Of a DNA stretch of 64,000 nucleotides, positions 29,201-37,012 are shown piece after piece. The notes under the pieces were generated by a model. That model did not search any database. It worked only from the letters and a program-made list of their open reading frames with translations, and had not been told where the DNA came from. The translations under genes were made by a program, and so were the position numbers. How positions within the stretch are numbered: position 1 is the stretch's first letter; every line of letters begins with the position of its first letter. The stretch is from Sebaldella termitidis ATCC 33386. GTDB lineage: Bacteria; Fusobacteriota; Fusobacteriia; Fusobacteriales; Leptotrichiaceae. Location of the stretch: assembly GCF_000024405.1 (NCBI RefSeq), contig NC_013517.1, positions 806,001-870,000 of the forward strand. The letters are read 5' to 3'.

Positions 29201-32200
29201 TATTTCCTGACATATCTATTACATTATTATTGTTTATTGTTATTATTGCTCTATCAACAGGAGCTGCTCCTGTTCCGTAGTTTACCTGTCCTACTCCCAG
29301 CTGTCCGGTATTTGATCCTGTTATTGATGAATTTACATCTACACTTGAATTTATGAAATCTGATTTATTATATGAATCTGCTGCATTGTTCAGGCTTACT
29401 GCCTGATCTACTATCAAAGTTCCTTTTGTTATAGAAAACGGTGTATAGTTTGGATTACTTGATGATGATATTTTTACCTGCGGTGTTATCGTTGCTCCCG
29501 GAGCATATGCCGCTCCCAGTGAGCTAAGCAGTATTGTTCCCGGTGTATCAAGTATCGCCAGTTTTGAAGTAGGATCCTTCAGATTTACTTCCAGTGTTCC
29601 TCCGCCTGTTACTAAGCTGCTCAGATATGTATTCAGGGCTCCTGTGGATGAAAATGCCATTCCTCCTGCTTCTACATCCACTACTATATTATTTCCTACA
29701 GGTATATTTATATTTCCCGAACCATTATTCAGAGCAAATATACCTCCGTTATCAACTACTGATTTATATGTTCCCGACAGCTGTATTGTTGCTCCGTTAT
29801 CTGCATAAAGACCTATTGCTCCGCTTCCTGTCTTTATTATTCCGCCTGACAGATTATTTACAGTTCCGGCTTTGGCATAAAGACCTGCTCCGTTTTGCGA
29901 ATATACTTCTATATTACCGCTTCCCATACTGAAAGTTCCCGAATGATTATACACTCCCACCTGATCTTTATCAGTTCCTACAGCTGTCAGCCTTATATTC
30001 CCGGCATTGACTCCTGAACCATGTACACCTATATACATTCCTATTGCTTTATCGGCAGATAGCGGCAGAGACTGTATGGTTCCGCTGTTTGTTATAGTTC
30101 CTGTATTACCTGCTGATACTCCGATACCATACATTCCTGTTACATTATCTCCGATGGATATTGTGTTTGTATTTGTTCCTGATGAAGTATTTCCGGCTGT
30201 AGCTTCCACATACATACCTATTCCAGTATCTACACCGTCTACTTTTACTGCTGCACCGCTGTTCATATTAGAATTTTTCAGATAAATTCCTGTTCCTGAA
30301 CCGCCGGTAACTTCGATGCTTCCTGTTATTGAGGTTGATGTACTTTCATCTCCGTAAATTCCTATGGAGCTTCCTCCTGAAGCAGATTCCGCTTTTATTG
30401 TTCCTGCATTTGTGACATCTGTTTTTTTCAGGTAAACTCCTATAACCTTTCCTGACCCTTTTAAATCTAGATTTGATGTCGAAGTTAAATTAACTGTTGA
30501 ATCTGAAAGAGCTAATGCATTATTTGCGTAAATACCAAAGGCATCTCCTGATACTCCGCCGCTTATAGTTTTTATATCTTTTTGATTTTCAATATCTATT
30601 TTTCGATTTCCATAAGCCGCAGCAGTGCTTCCAAAATCATTTTTCCCGTACATTCCCACAGAACCCGAACCTAATTCTATTAGTCCGTTATTCAGAGAAT
30701 CGCTGCCATTTGAAATATACATTCCTACTGAATTTGTTCCTAGTTTTACAGAACCGTTATTAGTCATTGTTATATAATCTCCGGCTATTCCCGTAGATTT
30801 ATTTCCTGATAATATAATATTTCCGTTATTTTCTATTTTTCTTCCAGTCACAGGATTTCCAATTTTATTTTTCTGTGCTATAGCAACCTGCTCGGCAGCA
30901 GTACCTTTTATATCTACACCGCTTGCCACGGTTATATCTGAATTAATAAACTGTATTTTCCCGTATGCTCCGGTATCTAAATTTGATTGCACAGTATCAT
31001 TAAGTGTCAGATCAAAGCCATTCATTACATACTGATTATACCCAGTTCCGCTGAAATTAAAAAAGCTGGTTGTCATATCAGGCAGGCCTGTAAAATTTAG
31101 AATATTCGCTGATCCTCCGGGTAAATCTATATACATAATATTTGATCCTGCGTCCATATTGGCTGTCATGTTATAGGCATTGCTGAATGCTCCTTTTATA
31201 GCACCGGCTAAGGTCGGTATGTCAGTTAACGAATTTACTTTTGCATAAAGAAGCATTCCTCCAGCCTCTACTTTTAAAGATGAAGGAGCTGTTATATTGT
31301 ATTTTCCAGTTACAGTACTTCCGCTGGCATGATTATAAAAGGCTAATCCACCGGCCTTTGCTGTAATTATATTTGATCCTGCTGCATTTATTGTTGCGTT
31401 ATTACCGGAATAGAATGCCATTCCCCCATTTTGCGCTGTTATATTTCCGCCGCTTATATTTGTAACTGAGGCATTTCCTTCAGAATATACTCCTATCGAA
31501 TTTTCTGCTCCGGATATTATTTGTCCGCCTGACATCGCAAATGTTCCTGTGTTATATATACCAAGGGAGTCTTTTCCGCTGATAGTTATTGACCCGCTGT
31601 TTTCACCTGTGGAAATAGTTCCTGCGGATGCTCCGAATACTGAAATTCCCTGTGATTTCATTCCGTTTATAGTTATTGATCCGCTGTTCAAAGCATGTCC
31701 GCCGTTCATTGATAAAAGAGCGGTTGCCTGCTGAAGATTACTTCCAATAGTAATTCCGGCTTTATTATTTACATATGTTAATTTGCCGCCAAGACTGTTT
31801 TTGTCATTGGCAAGCATCACGACATTGTCTGTTGCCGTATTCACTGCGTTAGTATTATCGATAGTTATGTTTTTATTCAGAGCAACACCATATTTATCAT
31901 TTCGGATTAAAACACTGTTTTGGGCATTATCTCCAAATCCTAAACTCTGTATATGAGTATTGTTTAATTCTATTTCACCTGTTGTTGTCGTGACAAAGTT
32001 TTCATTTCTTAAAATTCCTACTCCTTTTGTCCCGTCAACTAAAATTCTCAGATTTCTTATATTTCCTATTATATCAGAACTGTTTGAAGCTGCGAGACCT
32101 TGTACTCCTGCAACTAATGTTGAGCCTGTTATTCTTTTGGAAAGTGAAATTCCTACGTTTTCTGTTCCGGCTACTTTTATTACACCGCCAGATCCGTCTA

Positions 32201-33740
32201 TCAGGGTTTCATCGAAATATTTAGTTCCATTTGTTTGATTGTCAAATACTGTAGGAACTCTTAAGCCGTAATTATGCTGTCCGTTTATATCGATATTTCC
32301 GATTCCCACATAAAGTGTAAGAGCTCTTCCGGTAGGACTGTAAGTATATTGTGCAAAATCTATTCCTATACTGTCCTCACTGTTTATTATTATTTTATTT
32401 TTATTTTCCAGAGTTGACTCTTCCAGCGGACGTCTGCTTGTACTTGTGTATGCGTATTTTTCTATCATAGCAGTCATTCCAAAAAGGTTTTTTCCACTTT
32501 CCAGTGTAATAACTCCATTATTTATTGCTTTTGCAGGGAGTGCATCATAAGACTGATATTCTATGCCCACAGTCATATGTCCGTCTGTTCTTCCATATAA
32601 ACTTACATTTGATCCTGCTGCTATTTCAAAAACAGTATTCAGGGTTTTTGCCCCGTAAGCATGATTTACACTTACAAATCTTGTAGTATTGGGTGAACTT
32701 ACGGTAGTTTCATTTCTGAACTCCCAATTTCCGCTTATTGTATAGGATCCTGCCAATGCATTCAAAAATGTATGTTTGTAATTGCTGGTAACAGTACCTA
32801 CAGCCTGCGTTCCGCTGCTGCTTGTCGAATCATTATATCCGCTCCAGTTAAAACCAACACCTGAAATATCAAAATTGGCATCTCTCACTTTGACGACTGT
32901 GGTTCCTCCGCCCACAGGACTGGCTGAAGCATTTCCCAAAATATTATTTTCTACATTTACCCCTAATGCCGCACCCTGAGAAAATCCTGTTGAGATCTTG
33001 TCCAATGCCGGAGGAGTGAAAGTTGCCGGAATTGCAATTACAGGATTTACAGGATTAAAGCCGCTGACAACTACTGTGCTGATAGACGGAGGTGTTATCG
33101 TTACCGGTAATGGTGTAGTCGGTGCGGCTATTGTCGGCACTGAGAATGATGTCAGCGGCGGTAATATCGGATTTATTGCGCTTACTGCAGGGCTGGCAGG
33201 AGACAGCGGTGTTACCATGGGCATTGAAGGTTTTGACACTCCCAGTGATATCGGCTGTCTGTTTGGCTCTCTTACCTGTATCCCTATTCCCATATCTATT
33301 TCTTTCGGTTGCTGTAATGGACGATGCGGTTTTCCGGACAAACCGTTTATACTTCCGCTTGTCATTACATAATTTCCGTTTACATCGTAATAACCAGTTA
33401 CCTTTGAGTGATAGCTGGCATTTTCCTTGGTATTATCCTGCCCCTCGCTGTATTCCTCATAGAAACCTGTAAAAAATACCTGCCACTCCAGATATTCAGG
33501 TTTTACTATATAATCTCCCTGCAGATATAAATCTTTTAATTCTTTATTTTTTTGTTTGAGTATTCGTTCAAGTGTTTGGTAAGTTTTTTCACTTGAGCTT
33601 CCTTTATCTATACTTTTTACAATACTATTGTACATTCTGTCGTATTTTGTAGTTAAGGAAGCAGATGCTGCTGCTCCATAAGACGGTAATATTGCATTTA
33701 TTGCCAGAAATGATATTAATAATTTTTTATTTTTTTTCAT
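25380..33740 (-). CDS. Giant autotransporter (type Va), 2786 aa
   Basis: A paralogue of the protein at 10805 with the same plan. It has a signal peptide (MKKNKKLLISFLAINAILPSYGAAA) and the conserved N-terminal block at about 28-105 (DRMYNSIVKSI, LYLQGDYIVKPEYLEWQVFFTGFY). A proline-rich segment at about 160-280 (PSMPMVTPLSPASPAV, TTPLPVTITPPSIS) is absent from the other copy. A very long beta-helical passenger of GIY / NNG / NSxGIY repeats follows to about 2400, and then a barrel ending FKAIF. The barrel and the last third of the passenger are most like the paralogue. The role is probably surface adhesion or shielding. The ribosome site is GGGAGG six bases before the ATG. Many ORFs on the opposite strand are shadows of its repetitive coding. 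Confidence 0.93.
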   Translation of the reverse strand: MKKNKKLLISFLAINAILPSYGAAASASLTTKYDRMYNSIVKSIDKGSSSEKTYQTLERILKQKNKELKDLYLQGDYIVKPEYLEWQVFFTGFYEEYSEGQDNTKENASYHSKVTGYYDVNGNYVMTSGSINGLSGKPHRPLQQPKEIDMGIGIQVREPNRQPISLGVSKPSMPMVTPLSPASPAVSAINPILPPLTSFSVPTIAAPTTPLPVTITPPSISTVVVSGFNPVNPVIAIPATFTPPALDKISTGFSQGAALGVNVENNILGNASASPVGGGTTVVKVRDANFDISGVGFNWSGYNDSTSSSGTQAVGTVTSNYKHTFLNALAGSYTISGNWEFRNETTVSSPNTTRFVSVNHAYGAKTLNTVFEIAAGSNVSLYGRTDGHMTVGIEYQSYDALPAKAINNGVITLESGKNLFGMTAMIEKYAYTSTSRRPLEESTLENKNKIIINSEDSIGIDFAQYTYSPTGRALTLYVGIGNIDINGQHNYGLRVPTVFDNQTNGTKYFDETLIDGSGGVIKVAGTENVGISLSKRITGSTLVAGVQGLAASNSSDIIGNIRNLRILVDGTKGVGILRNENFVTTTTGEIELNNTHIQSLGFGDNAQNSVLIRNDKYGVALNKNITIDNTNAVNTATDNVVMLANDKNSLGGKLTYVNNKAGITIGSNLQQATALLSMNGGHALNSGSITINGMKSQGISVFGASAGTISTGENSGSITISGKDSLGIYNTGTFAMSGGQIISGAENSIGVYSEGNASVTNISGGNITAQNGGMAFYSGNNATINAAGSNIITAKAGGLAFYNHASGSTVTGKYNITAPSSLKVEAGGMLLYAKVNSLTDIPTLAGAIKGAFSNAYNMTANMDAGSNIMYIDLPGGSANILNFTGLPDMTTSFFNFSGTGYNQYVMNGFDLTLNDTVQSNLDTGAYGKIQFINSDITVASGVDIKGTAAEQVAIAQKNKIGNPVTGRKIENNGNIILSGNKSTGIAGDYITMTNNGSVKLGTNSVGMYISNGSDSLNNGLIELGSGSVGMYGKNDFGSTAAAYGNRKIDIENQKDIKTISGGVSGDAFGIYANNALALSDSTVNLTSTSNLDLKGSGKVIGVYLKKTDVTNAGTIKAESASGGSSIGIYGDESTSTSITGSIEVTGGSGTGIYLKNSNMNSGAAVKVDGVDTGIGMYVEATAGNTSSGTNTNTISIGDNVTGMYGIGVSAGNTGTITNSGTIQSLPLSADKAIGMYIGVHGSGVNAGNIRLTAVGTDKDQVGVYNHSGTFSMGSGNIEVYSQNGAGLYAKAGTVNNLSGGIIKTGSGAIGLYADNGATIQLSGTYKSVVDNGGIFALNNGSGNINIPVGNNIVVDVEAGGMAFSSTGALNTYLSSLVTGGGTLEVNLKDPTSKLAILDTPGTILLSSLGAAYAPGATITPQVKISSSSNPNYTPFSITKGTLIVDQAVSLNNAADSYNKSDFINSSVDVNSSITGSNTGQLGVGQVNYGTGAAPVDRAIITINNNNVIDMSGNKSTGILADFGDITNTGAGSFIKVTGEESVGIYGANGTVITNAGTVNIGNKSVGIYGVNYLTTPELYGNGTININNNGNIISTGTAHGGYGIYANNTALPAASSLITLGTGSNIDVSSGAAGIGIYAVNSTLNIDGNITVGKDGVGIYASGSTGNINGGTMSLNGDNAIGYYLTNGSSFTNLGGTIAVNGQNITLMITDSSSSINLSTPFTVNSAPGSTYVVGNMIGGDFYNDTSATLGSNGSLINGINTVSLFGTSSNINSLGTNVSGMVLSGQYSTLPYTFTTPGITVNEEGTNLGSITLGDSSAGMYLTGGARGRNEGTIMLTNNSVGIYGEGAGSHIVNNNGIITIGQESTGLFLKDGDFILNSGISEINSGSQKAVGIYSENSALLPTTIINSNKISLTGDQSIGIYTAGANSIVNAGTILIGNSASQTQPGVGIYADNINSNIHNMTASAVNVGDNGVGIYNKNGNITNDGAITAGNGGTGIYSEGGTIILHPGSSITVGQNDGVGVYAVNQTGMVLNDSTVSVGDGSYGFVFTGSTAPSFINNQSSVIGNNSIFVFADSVLAADNSGTLTMTGSDNIGYYLKNGGSFINNADITGNTGVSNIGIYAKNAGIINNADIILGDSNLVEHIDSKGEKYKTGYSVGIYGENSNITNNAGKTIQVGKDGIGIYVKGAGYTAENRGIINGFGDNAKGIFAAENAVVNNYGTINMTGEGVIGIAGQSGAQIYNHTGSIINVTGNNVTGIYLAGDDTKLVNKGTINITGTGLGIAYTPSVEQGNIQDSTGTTQGYTSKQYILPDMPTLVNFGVININVGGNFNYDGIKVIVTIDPSTNTPTTNSSGQVGFGGVIPDRLEVTPDFSVGTATDRYVFENIFKGSTGKGEYISQSLTWDATAQGSNLVMTRKPYTEFTDGLWYEDFGRVMNEKYAVTYGEGRKIFDKINYITNESDFRHIMASLAGNVYANINQREYDIAKAFEESLHLLQDSANNTKENVKISVIAGKGKNKEETDGVVGYDYTTTGVLALREVERTYKHTFGYSLGYVHTGFEFKDGNESEEWVDTIQLGVHNKYRSNGWKVVNDLTGRASIHNVDRNIDWPSPNSRSEMNGSYETYSITSDNILGKEFGLGKKASLMPYGAFRAMYVTRPTFNESGLEALEVEGNDAWSAKPRAGLELKGALPLGANWQLKGALDLAYEYELADLNEREKARLIAVEDGYHKLSKPEDEKGTFRTKAAIGLEVIDRYGIFLTGEYSTGNDKEDDYRTGITFKAIF

Positions 33741-34079
33741 TATTCCTCCCGTATTAATGTATATGATTTTCTGTTTCGTACTACTTGATTTTAAAACAGC
33801 AGATTTTTTATTTTCTGTATTCAGACTTTTTATCAGTAATTGTCAGATACCTCTATGGCTTTTGACAGCTGTCTTAGATATTGTTTTAATATTTCTCAAT
33901 TTTCTTTTTGTTTTTTATATCAATGAATATCCATGTTATGAGTAAGAGCTGAGTACAGAATTGTGATTATATTTTTTTAATGAAATAAAGAATATTTTTT
34001 ATTTCCCTCCTTTCGAATAAATGTTAAAAACTTAAAAAAATTTTCAATATTGCTATTTTAGAAACATAATAATATAACC

Positions 34080-34108
34080 ATTTTACTAAATTTCAGCTTT
34101 ATAGTCAA
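34080..34108 (-). promoter_or_regulatory. Candidate promoter for the second autotransporter (minus strand)
   Basis: On the minus strand, TTGACT (complement of 34103-34108), a 17-base spacer, then TAAAAT (complement of 34080-34085). This implies an unusually long leader of about 330 bases to the ATG at 33740. The 554-base gap 33741-34294 otherwise contains AT-rich sequence and an isolated GGAGG-like site near 34014-34020 (minus) with no ATG after it. I see no gene in it. Confidence 0.45.
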
Positions 34109-34221
34109 TTTTAATATAAAGAAACATGCTTTCTTATTTTTTAGAAAATAATTATTTATAAACATTGAAATTAGTTTTTTAATTAATAAAGACTGTCGAA
34201 TATATTTTTTTAGAAAAAAGA

Positions 34222-34250
34222 CATAAAAAAAACAGGGGAAATCCCTGTTA
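34222..34250 (-). terminator. Terminator after the flavoprotein gene (minus strand)
   Basis: On the minus strand AACAGGG pairs with CCCTGTT (34231-34237 with 34243-34249), followed by eight T residues. Confidence 0.88.
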
Positions 34251-34294
34251 ATTATAATATTTATTAATTTTTTGATGTTCTTATAAAATATTTT

Positions 34295-35380
34295 CTATTT
34301 TGGTCCGTTTAGCAGCTCATCAATAAGTTCTTTCACAGACATCATTTTATTAACTCTGTATCCGTTCGCTCCTGAGAAGAACAAACCTGTTTTAAGTCTT
34401 CCAAGATATGAATCCCCAAGACTGTCAGCGATACAGTAACCGACTTTTCTGGCACCTTCTCCTCTCTTACAAGGGAAGATACAATTACTGATACATTTTA
34501 TAGGTGTTTCTCCCGGTTTTAGGTTTTCAGTCAGGTGTGATCTCATTGCACGCCCGGGGTATCCCACAGGAGAGCTTACTATTACCATATCCTCTTCTTT
34601 TGAATTAATAAGCATCTGCTTAAATTCATCACTGGCATCACACTCCGGAGTAGCTATGAATCTGGTACCCAGCTGAACTGCGTCAGCTCCGAGAGCCATC
34701 ATTTTTTCTATATCGTCTTTGTCGAATATTCCTCCTGCAGCTATTACAGGAAAGTCTCCAAGCTTGTCTCTTTCAGCCACTACCTGTGGAAGAATAGCTT
34801 CCAGCTGATGTTCAGGCGAGAATAACTCGTCCTTTTTTGCTCCTTGGTGCCCGCCGCTTCTAGGCCCTTCTACAATAACTGCATCAGGAAGACGCCCGGC
34901 AGACTGTTTCCATTTTTTGGCTATAATTCTCAATGCTCTGTCTGATGAAACTATAGGAATAATGGCAACATCAGGATTATCTGCCACAAGGGAAGGAAGA
35001 TCCAGCGGAAGTCCTGCACCTGTAACTATTATATTAGCTCCGGCTTTTACGGCATCTTTCACTACTCTCTGATAATCGTTAATAGCATGTAAAATATTAC
35101 AAGCCAGCGGTTTGTCACCGCATATCTTTCTTGCGTTTTTAAAAATTTCCTCAAGAGCTCTTGCAGAATAAGTATTCACAGTATCAAGCGGTCTTCCGTC
35201 AACCTGTTTATCAATAAACTGCATGTTTTTGTAATAACCGCTGCATATTGCACTAATAGTACCAAGTCCTCCAAGTGAAGAAACAGTACCGGCCAGCTGG
35301 TCCCAGCTCACTCCTACTCCCATACCGCCCTGAATAATAGGGATGTCTATATTATATTTTCCTATACGAATTCCTTTCAT
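34295..35380 (-). CDS. Nitronate monooxygenase / FabK-like flavin-dependent oxidoreductase
   Basis: A 361-residue FMN TIM-barrel protein of the NAD(P)H-dependent flavin oxidoreductase (NMO) group, which oxidises alkyl nitronates or, in FabK relatives, reduces enoyl-ACP. Motifs are IIQGGMGVGVSW at the N-terminus, NIIVTGAGLPLDLP, VEGPRSGGHQG with the family histidine, FPVIAAGGIFDKDDI and ALGADAVQLGTRFIATPECDA. The C-terminal part has a cysteine cluster (CISNCIFPCKRGEGARKVGYC), common in the longer clostridial and fusobacterial members. No fatty-acid genes are nearby, so nitronate monooxygenase is the safer label. The start has AGGAG. A repeat protein gene lies 34 bases upstream in the same direction. 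Confidence 0.88.
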   Translation of the reverse strand: MKGIRIGKYNIDIPIIQGGMGVGVSWDQLAGTVSSLGGLGTISAICSGYYKNMQFIDKQVDGRPLDTVNTYSARALEEIFKNARKICGDKPLACNILHAINDYQRVVKDAVKAGANIIVTGAGLPLDLPSLVADNPDVAIIPIVSSDRALRIIAKKWKQSAGRLPDAVIVEGPRSGGHQGAKKDELFSPEHQLEAILPQVVAERDKLGDFPVIAAGGIFDKDDIEKMMALGADAVQLGTRFIATPECDASDEFKQMLINSKEEDMVIVSSPVGYPGRAMRSHLTENLKPGETPIKCISNCIFPCKRGEGARKVGYCIADSLGDSYLGRLKTGLFFSGANGYRVNKMMSVKELIDELLNGPK

Positions 35381-35414
35381 TTCTCCTCCTATTTAAAATA
35401 ATTTTTCGGATAAT

Positions 35415-36053
35415 CTAAATAAAAGGCGGGGCCCTTACAATCCTTATCTGTGTTACTTCAAAAGAATAAAAATTCTTTTTAGACAGTATTATAAGTCTTG
35501 ATAATTTTACCAGTTCCAAAAGCCTTCTTATAAATTTAATCAAAAAAAACGAAGGGAAATCAAAATGATTTACAAAATGAAAATCATCAAGCTTTTCTAA
35601 AATAAAACCGGCATGCTTATCATCAAGAAGCATAATTTTCTTACCGCCAAAGACGTGATTTTTTTTAATTAAATCAGTAATTTTGTTCGTTTTTTCAGAA
35701 AACCAGTTTTGTTTTTCGGAAATTACAAGATCTATATTTTTTACATGTTCGTCAAAATATGAACATGCCTGTCTTGATAAAGTTTTTATATTGGAATTTT
35801 CAAACTTTTCATTTATATAGCTCAGGCTGCCGTCAAAATAAGAAGACGCCTGTTTAGAAAAAGCTCTTATGTTTTTATTAAGGCTAAAATCCAAATTAAG
35901 ATTATTAAACCAGTCCTGGCTTTCAGCAATGAAAATATCTATATTTTTTATACGGTCGTCAAAATAAGAATGTGCCTGTTTAGAAAAAGACTTTACATTC
36001 TTATTTATAATATTACTAAAATTAAACTGAAACCGGACATTAAATTTTATCAT
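35415..36053 (-). CDS. Unrecognised protein with a three-fold internal repeat
   Basis: A 212-residue protein with no family I recognise. The first 120 residues carry three copies of a unit around (S/L)S(K/R)QAxSYFD: FSKQAHSYFD, FSKQASSYFD and LSRQACSYFD. Copies 1 and 3 continue with KNIDIFIAESQDWF and KNIDLVISEKQNWF; copy 2 is shortened. The C-terminal 90 residues are basic and rich in F/L (FLIKFIRRLLELVKLSRLIIL). There is no signal peptide; the C-terminus could be amphipathic or membrane-associated. A good minus-strand promoter precedes it. AAGGAA lies 12 bases before the ATG, a weak site. It may be co-transcribed with the flavoprotein gene downstream. Confidence 0.6.
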   Translation of the reverse strand: MIKFNVRFQFNFSNIINKNVKSFSKQAHSYFDDRIKNIDIFIAESQDWFNNLNLDFSLNKNIRAFSKQASSYFDGSLSYINEKFENSNIKTLSRQACSYFDEHVKNIDLVISEKQNWFSEKTNKITDLIKKNHVFGGKKIMLLDDKHAGFILEKLDDFHFVNHFDFPSFFLIKFIRRLLELVKLSRLIILSKKNFYSFEVTQIRIVRAPPFI

Positions 36054-36115
36054 TGCGGATCAATATTCCTTTATAAATTTATATGTAAAAAACATATGGT
36101 TGAAAAATTCATCTT

Positions 36116-36144
36116 ATTGTACGACTTTAGAGCTTAAAAGTCAA
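36116..36144 (-). promoter_or_regulatory. Promoter for the repeat protein gene (minus strand)
   Basis: On the minus strand, TTGACT (complement of 36139-36144), a 17-base spacer, TACAAT (complement of 36116-36121). The leader would be about 55 bases. Confidence 0.65.
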
Positions 36145-36317
36145 ATATAAATATATTTTCAATTATATAATTTGTAAATAGACCGATATGATTACAGAAA
36201 TATAAAAATATACAGCAAGGGATACAAAAAATAGCCGGAAAATAGTATTTTTTTGTATTAATGCTTTTTTCTTCTACTATTTTAATAATGAATAAATACA
36301 TAATAAAAAAGCAGTTT

Positions 36318-36343
36318 TCTGTATATATGCAGAGTCTTTTTTT
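36318..36343 (+). terminator. Orphan terminator-like hairpin in a 448-base gap
   Basis: TCTGTA (36318-36323) pairs with TGCAGA (36328-36333) with one G-U pair, followed after GTC by eight T residues. It lies inside gap 36054-36501 with no coding gene upstream on this strand, so it might end a small RNA or be chance. Apart from the minus promoter at 36116 nothing else was recognised in this gap. Confidence 0.35.
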
Positions 36344-36501
36344 AATTTCGGTATAAAATGATTATTAACTTACTTTTTATAAGATAATTTTTGGTAAAAA
36401 ATACTTTTTTTTATATATAATATACTCTTTTTATGGTATTTACATTTCAGCGGTAAAAATATACAATATATTATAAGAAATGTGACACAGGGGGGAGGGA
36501 A

Positions 36502-36798
36502 GTGGTACTTATAAAAATTCAAAAAGCATTTGAAATTCTGGGTAAAAAATGGTCAGGTCTGGTATTATACACACTATTGGAAGATCCTATGAGATTTACG
36601 GATATAAGAAGAAATATTCCTGAATTAAGCGACAGAGTATTGGCAGAGCGCTTAAAAGAGCTGGAACGGCTTCAGCTTGTGAAGAGGAATGTATATACCA
36701 GAATTCCGGTAAAAGTGGAATATGAACTGACCAAAAAAGGAAAAGAACTTGAAAAATCAATGAGAGAAATTGAAATATGGGCAGAGGATAATCTGTAA
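36502..36798 (+). CDS. HxlR-family transcriptional regulator
   Basis: A 98-residue winged helix-turn-helix regulator. Family blocks are ILGKKWSGLVLYTLLEDPMRFTDIRRNIPELSDRVLAERLKELERLQLV and VEYELTKKGKEL. HxlR proteins usually respond to redox or electrophile stress. It lacks the conserved N-terminal cysteine often found before the WT/WS motif in the HypR subgroup. The start is a GTG after GGGAGGGAA. It lies upstream of rtcB-prfH in the same direction, but a hairpin terminator and a separate promoter come between, so a link is uncertain. Confidence 0.9.
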   Translation: MVLIKIQKAFEILGKKWSGLVLYTLLEDPMRFTDIRRNIPELSDRVLAERLKELERLQLVKRNVYTRIPVKVEYELTKKGKELEKSMREIEIWAEDNL

Positions 36799-36812
36799 TC
36801 AGGTATGTTCGT

Positions 36813-36840
36813 ACAGATTATCATCTGTCTGTTTCTTTTG
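36813..36840 (+). terminator. Terminator-like hairpin after the HxlR gene
   Basis: ACAGAT (36813-36818) pairs with ATCTGT (36823-36828), followed by a T-rich tail interrupted by C and G. Confidence 0.55.
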
Positions 36841-36855
36841 TAAGATAAGAAAAAC

Positions 36856-36885
36856 TTGATTTATATATGATGTATATGGTAAAAT
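36856..36885 (+). promoter_or_regulatory. Candidate promoter for the rtcB-prfH operon
   Basis: TTGATT (36856-36861), an 18-base spacer, TAAAAT (36880-36885). The predicted leader of about 120 bases would contain the short ORF at 36921 and the hairpin at 36964. Confidence 0.4.
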
Positions 36886-36920
36886 AAGTGCTGTATATGA
36901 AAAAGAAGGAGATGGTTTTA

Positions 36921-36953
36921 ATGAAAATAGATAAATGGAGCATGAGAGGATAA
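36921..36953 (+). CDS. Possible 10-residue leader peptide upstream of rtcB
   Basis: An ORF encoding MKIDKWSMRG with a strong AAGGAGAT site seven bases before the ATG. It ends ten bases before the first arm of the hairpin that covers the rtcB ribosome site. The spacing fits a leader peptide whose translation could alter folding downstream. The alternative is that it is a remnant or chance ORF. No similar leader is known to me. Confidence 0.4.
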   Translation: MKIDKWSMRG

Positions 36954-36963
36954 ACATGTTCTG

Positions 36964-37010
36964 TTATTCTCTCGAATGAAAAAATAACACTAAAAAACAG
37001 GAGAGAATAA
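36964..37010 (+). promoter_or_regulatory. Hairpin overlapping the rtcB ribosome binding site
   Basis: A perfect 10-base inverted repeat, TTATTCTCTC (36964-36973) and GAGAGAATAA (37001-37010). The second arm includes three bases of the AGGAG site (36999-37003) and the whole spacer to the TTG start at 37013. The pairing would hide the site, so translation of rtcB may be conditional. The loop is 27 bases. Confidence 0.6.
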
Positions 37011-37012
37011 AA

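Noticed and set aside
26000-33500. Many ORFs of 60-125 codons on the plus strand opposite the larger autotransporter
   Set aside because: They mirror the repetitive codons of the real gene, have no ribosome sites and show low-complexity Pro/Leu or Ile/Pro patterns.
33757-33945. 62-codon ORF upstream of the larger autotransporter
   Set aside because: No ribosome site, and the translation looks like random AT-rich sequence; the segment is more likely the untranslated leader of the minus-strand gene.
36391-36421. TTGGTA / TATAAT promoter for the HxlR gene
   Set aside because: The spacer is 19 bases and the region is nearly all A/T, so the match is too weak to list as a feature.
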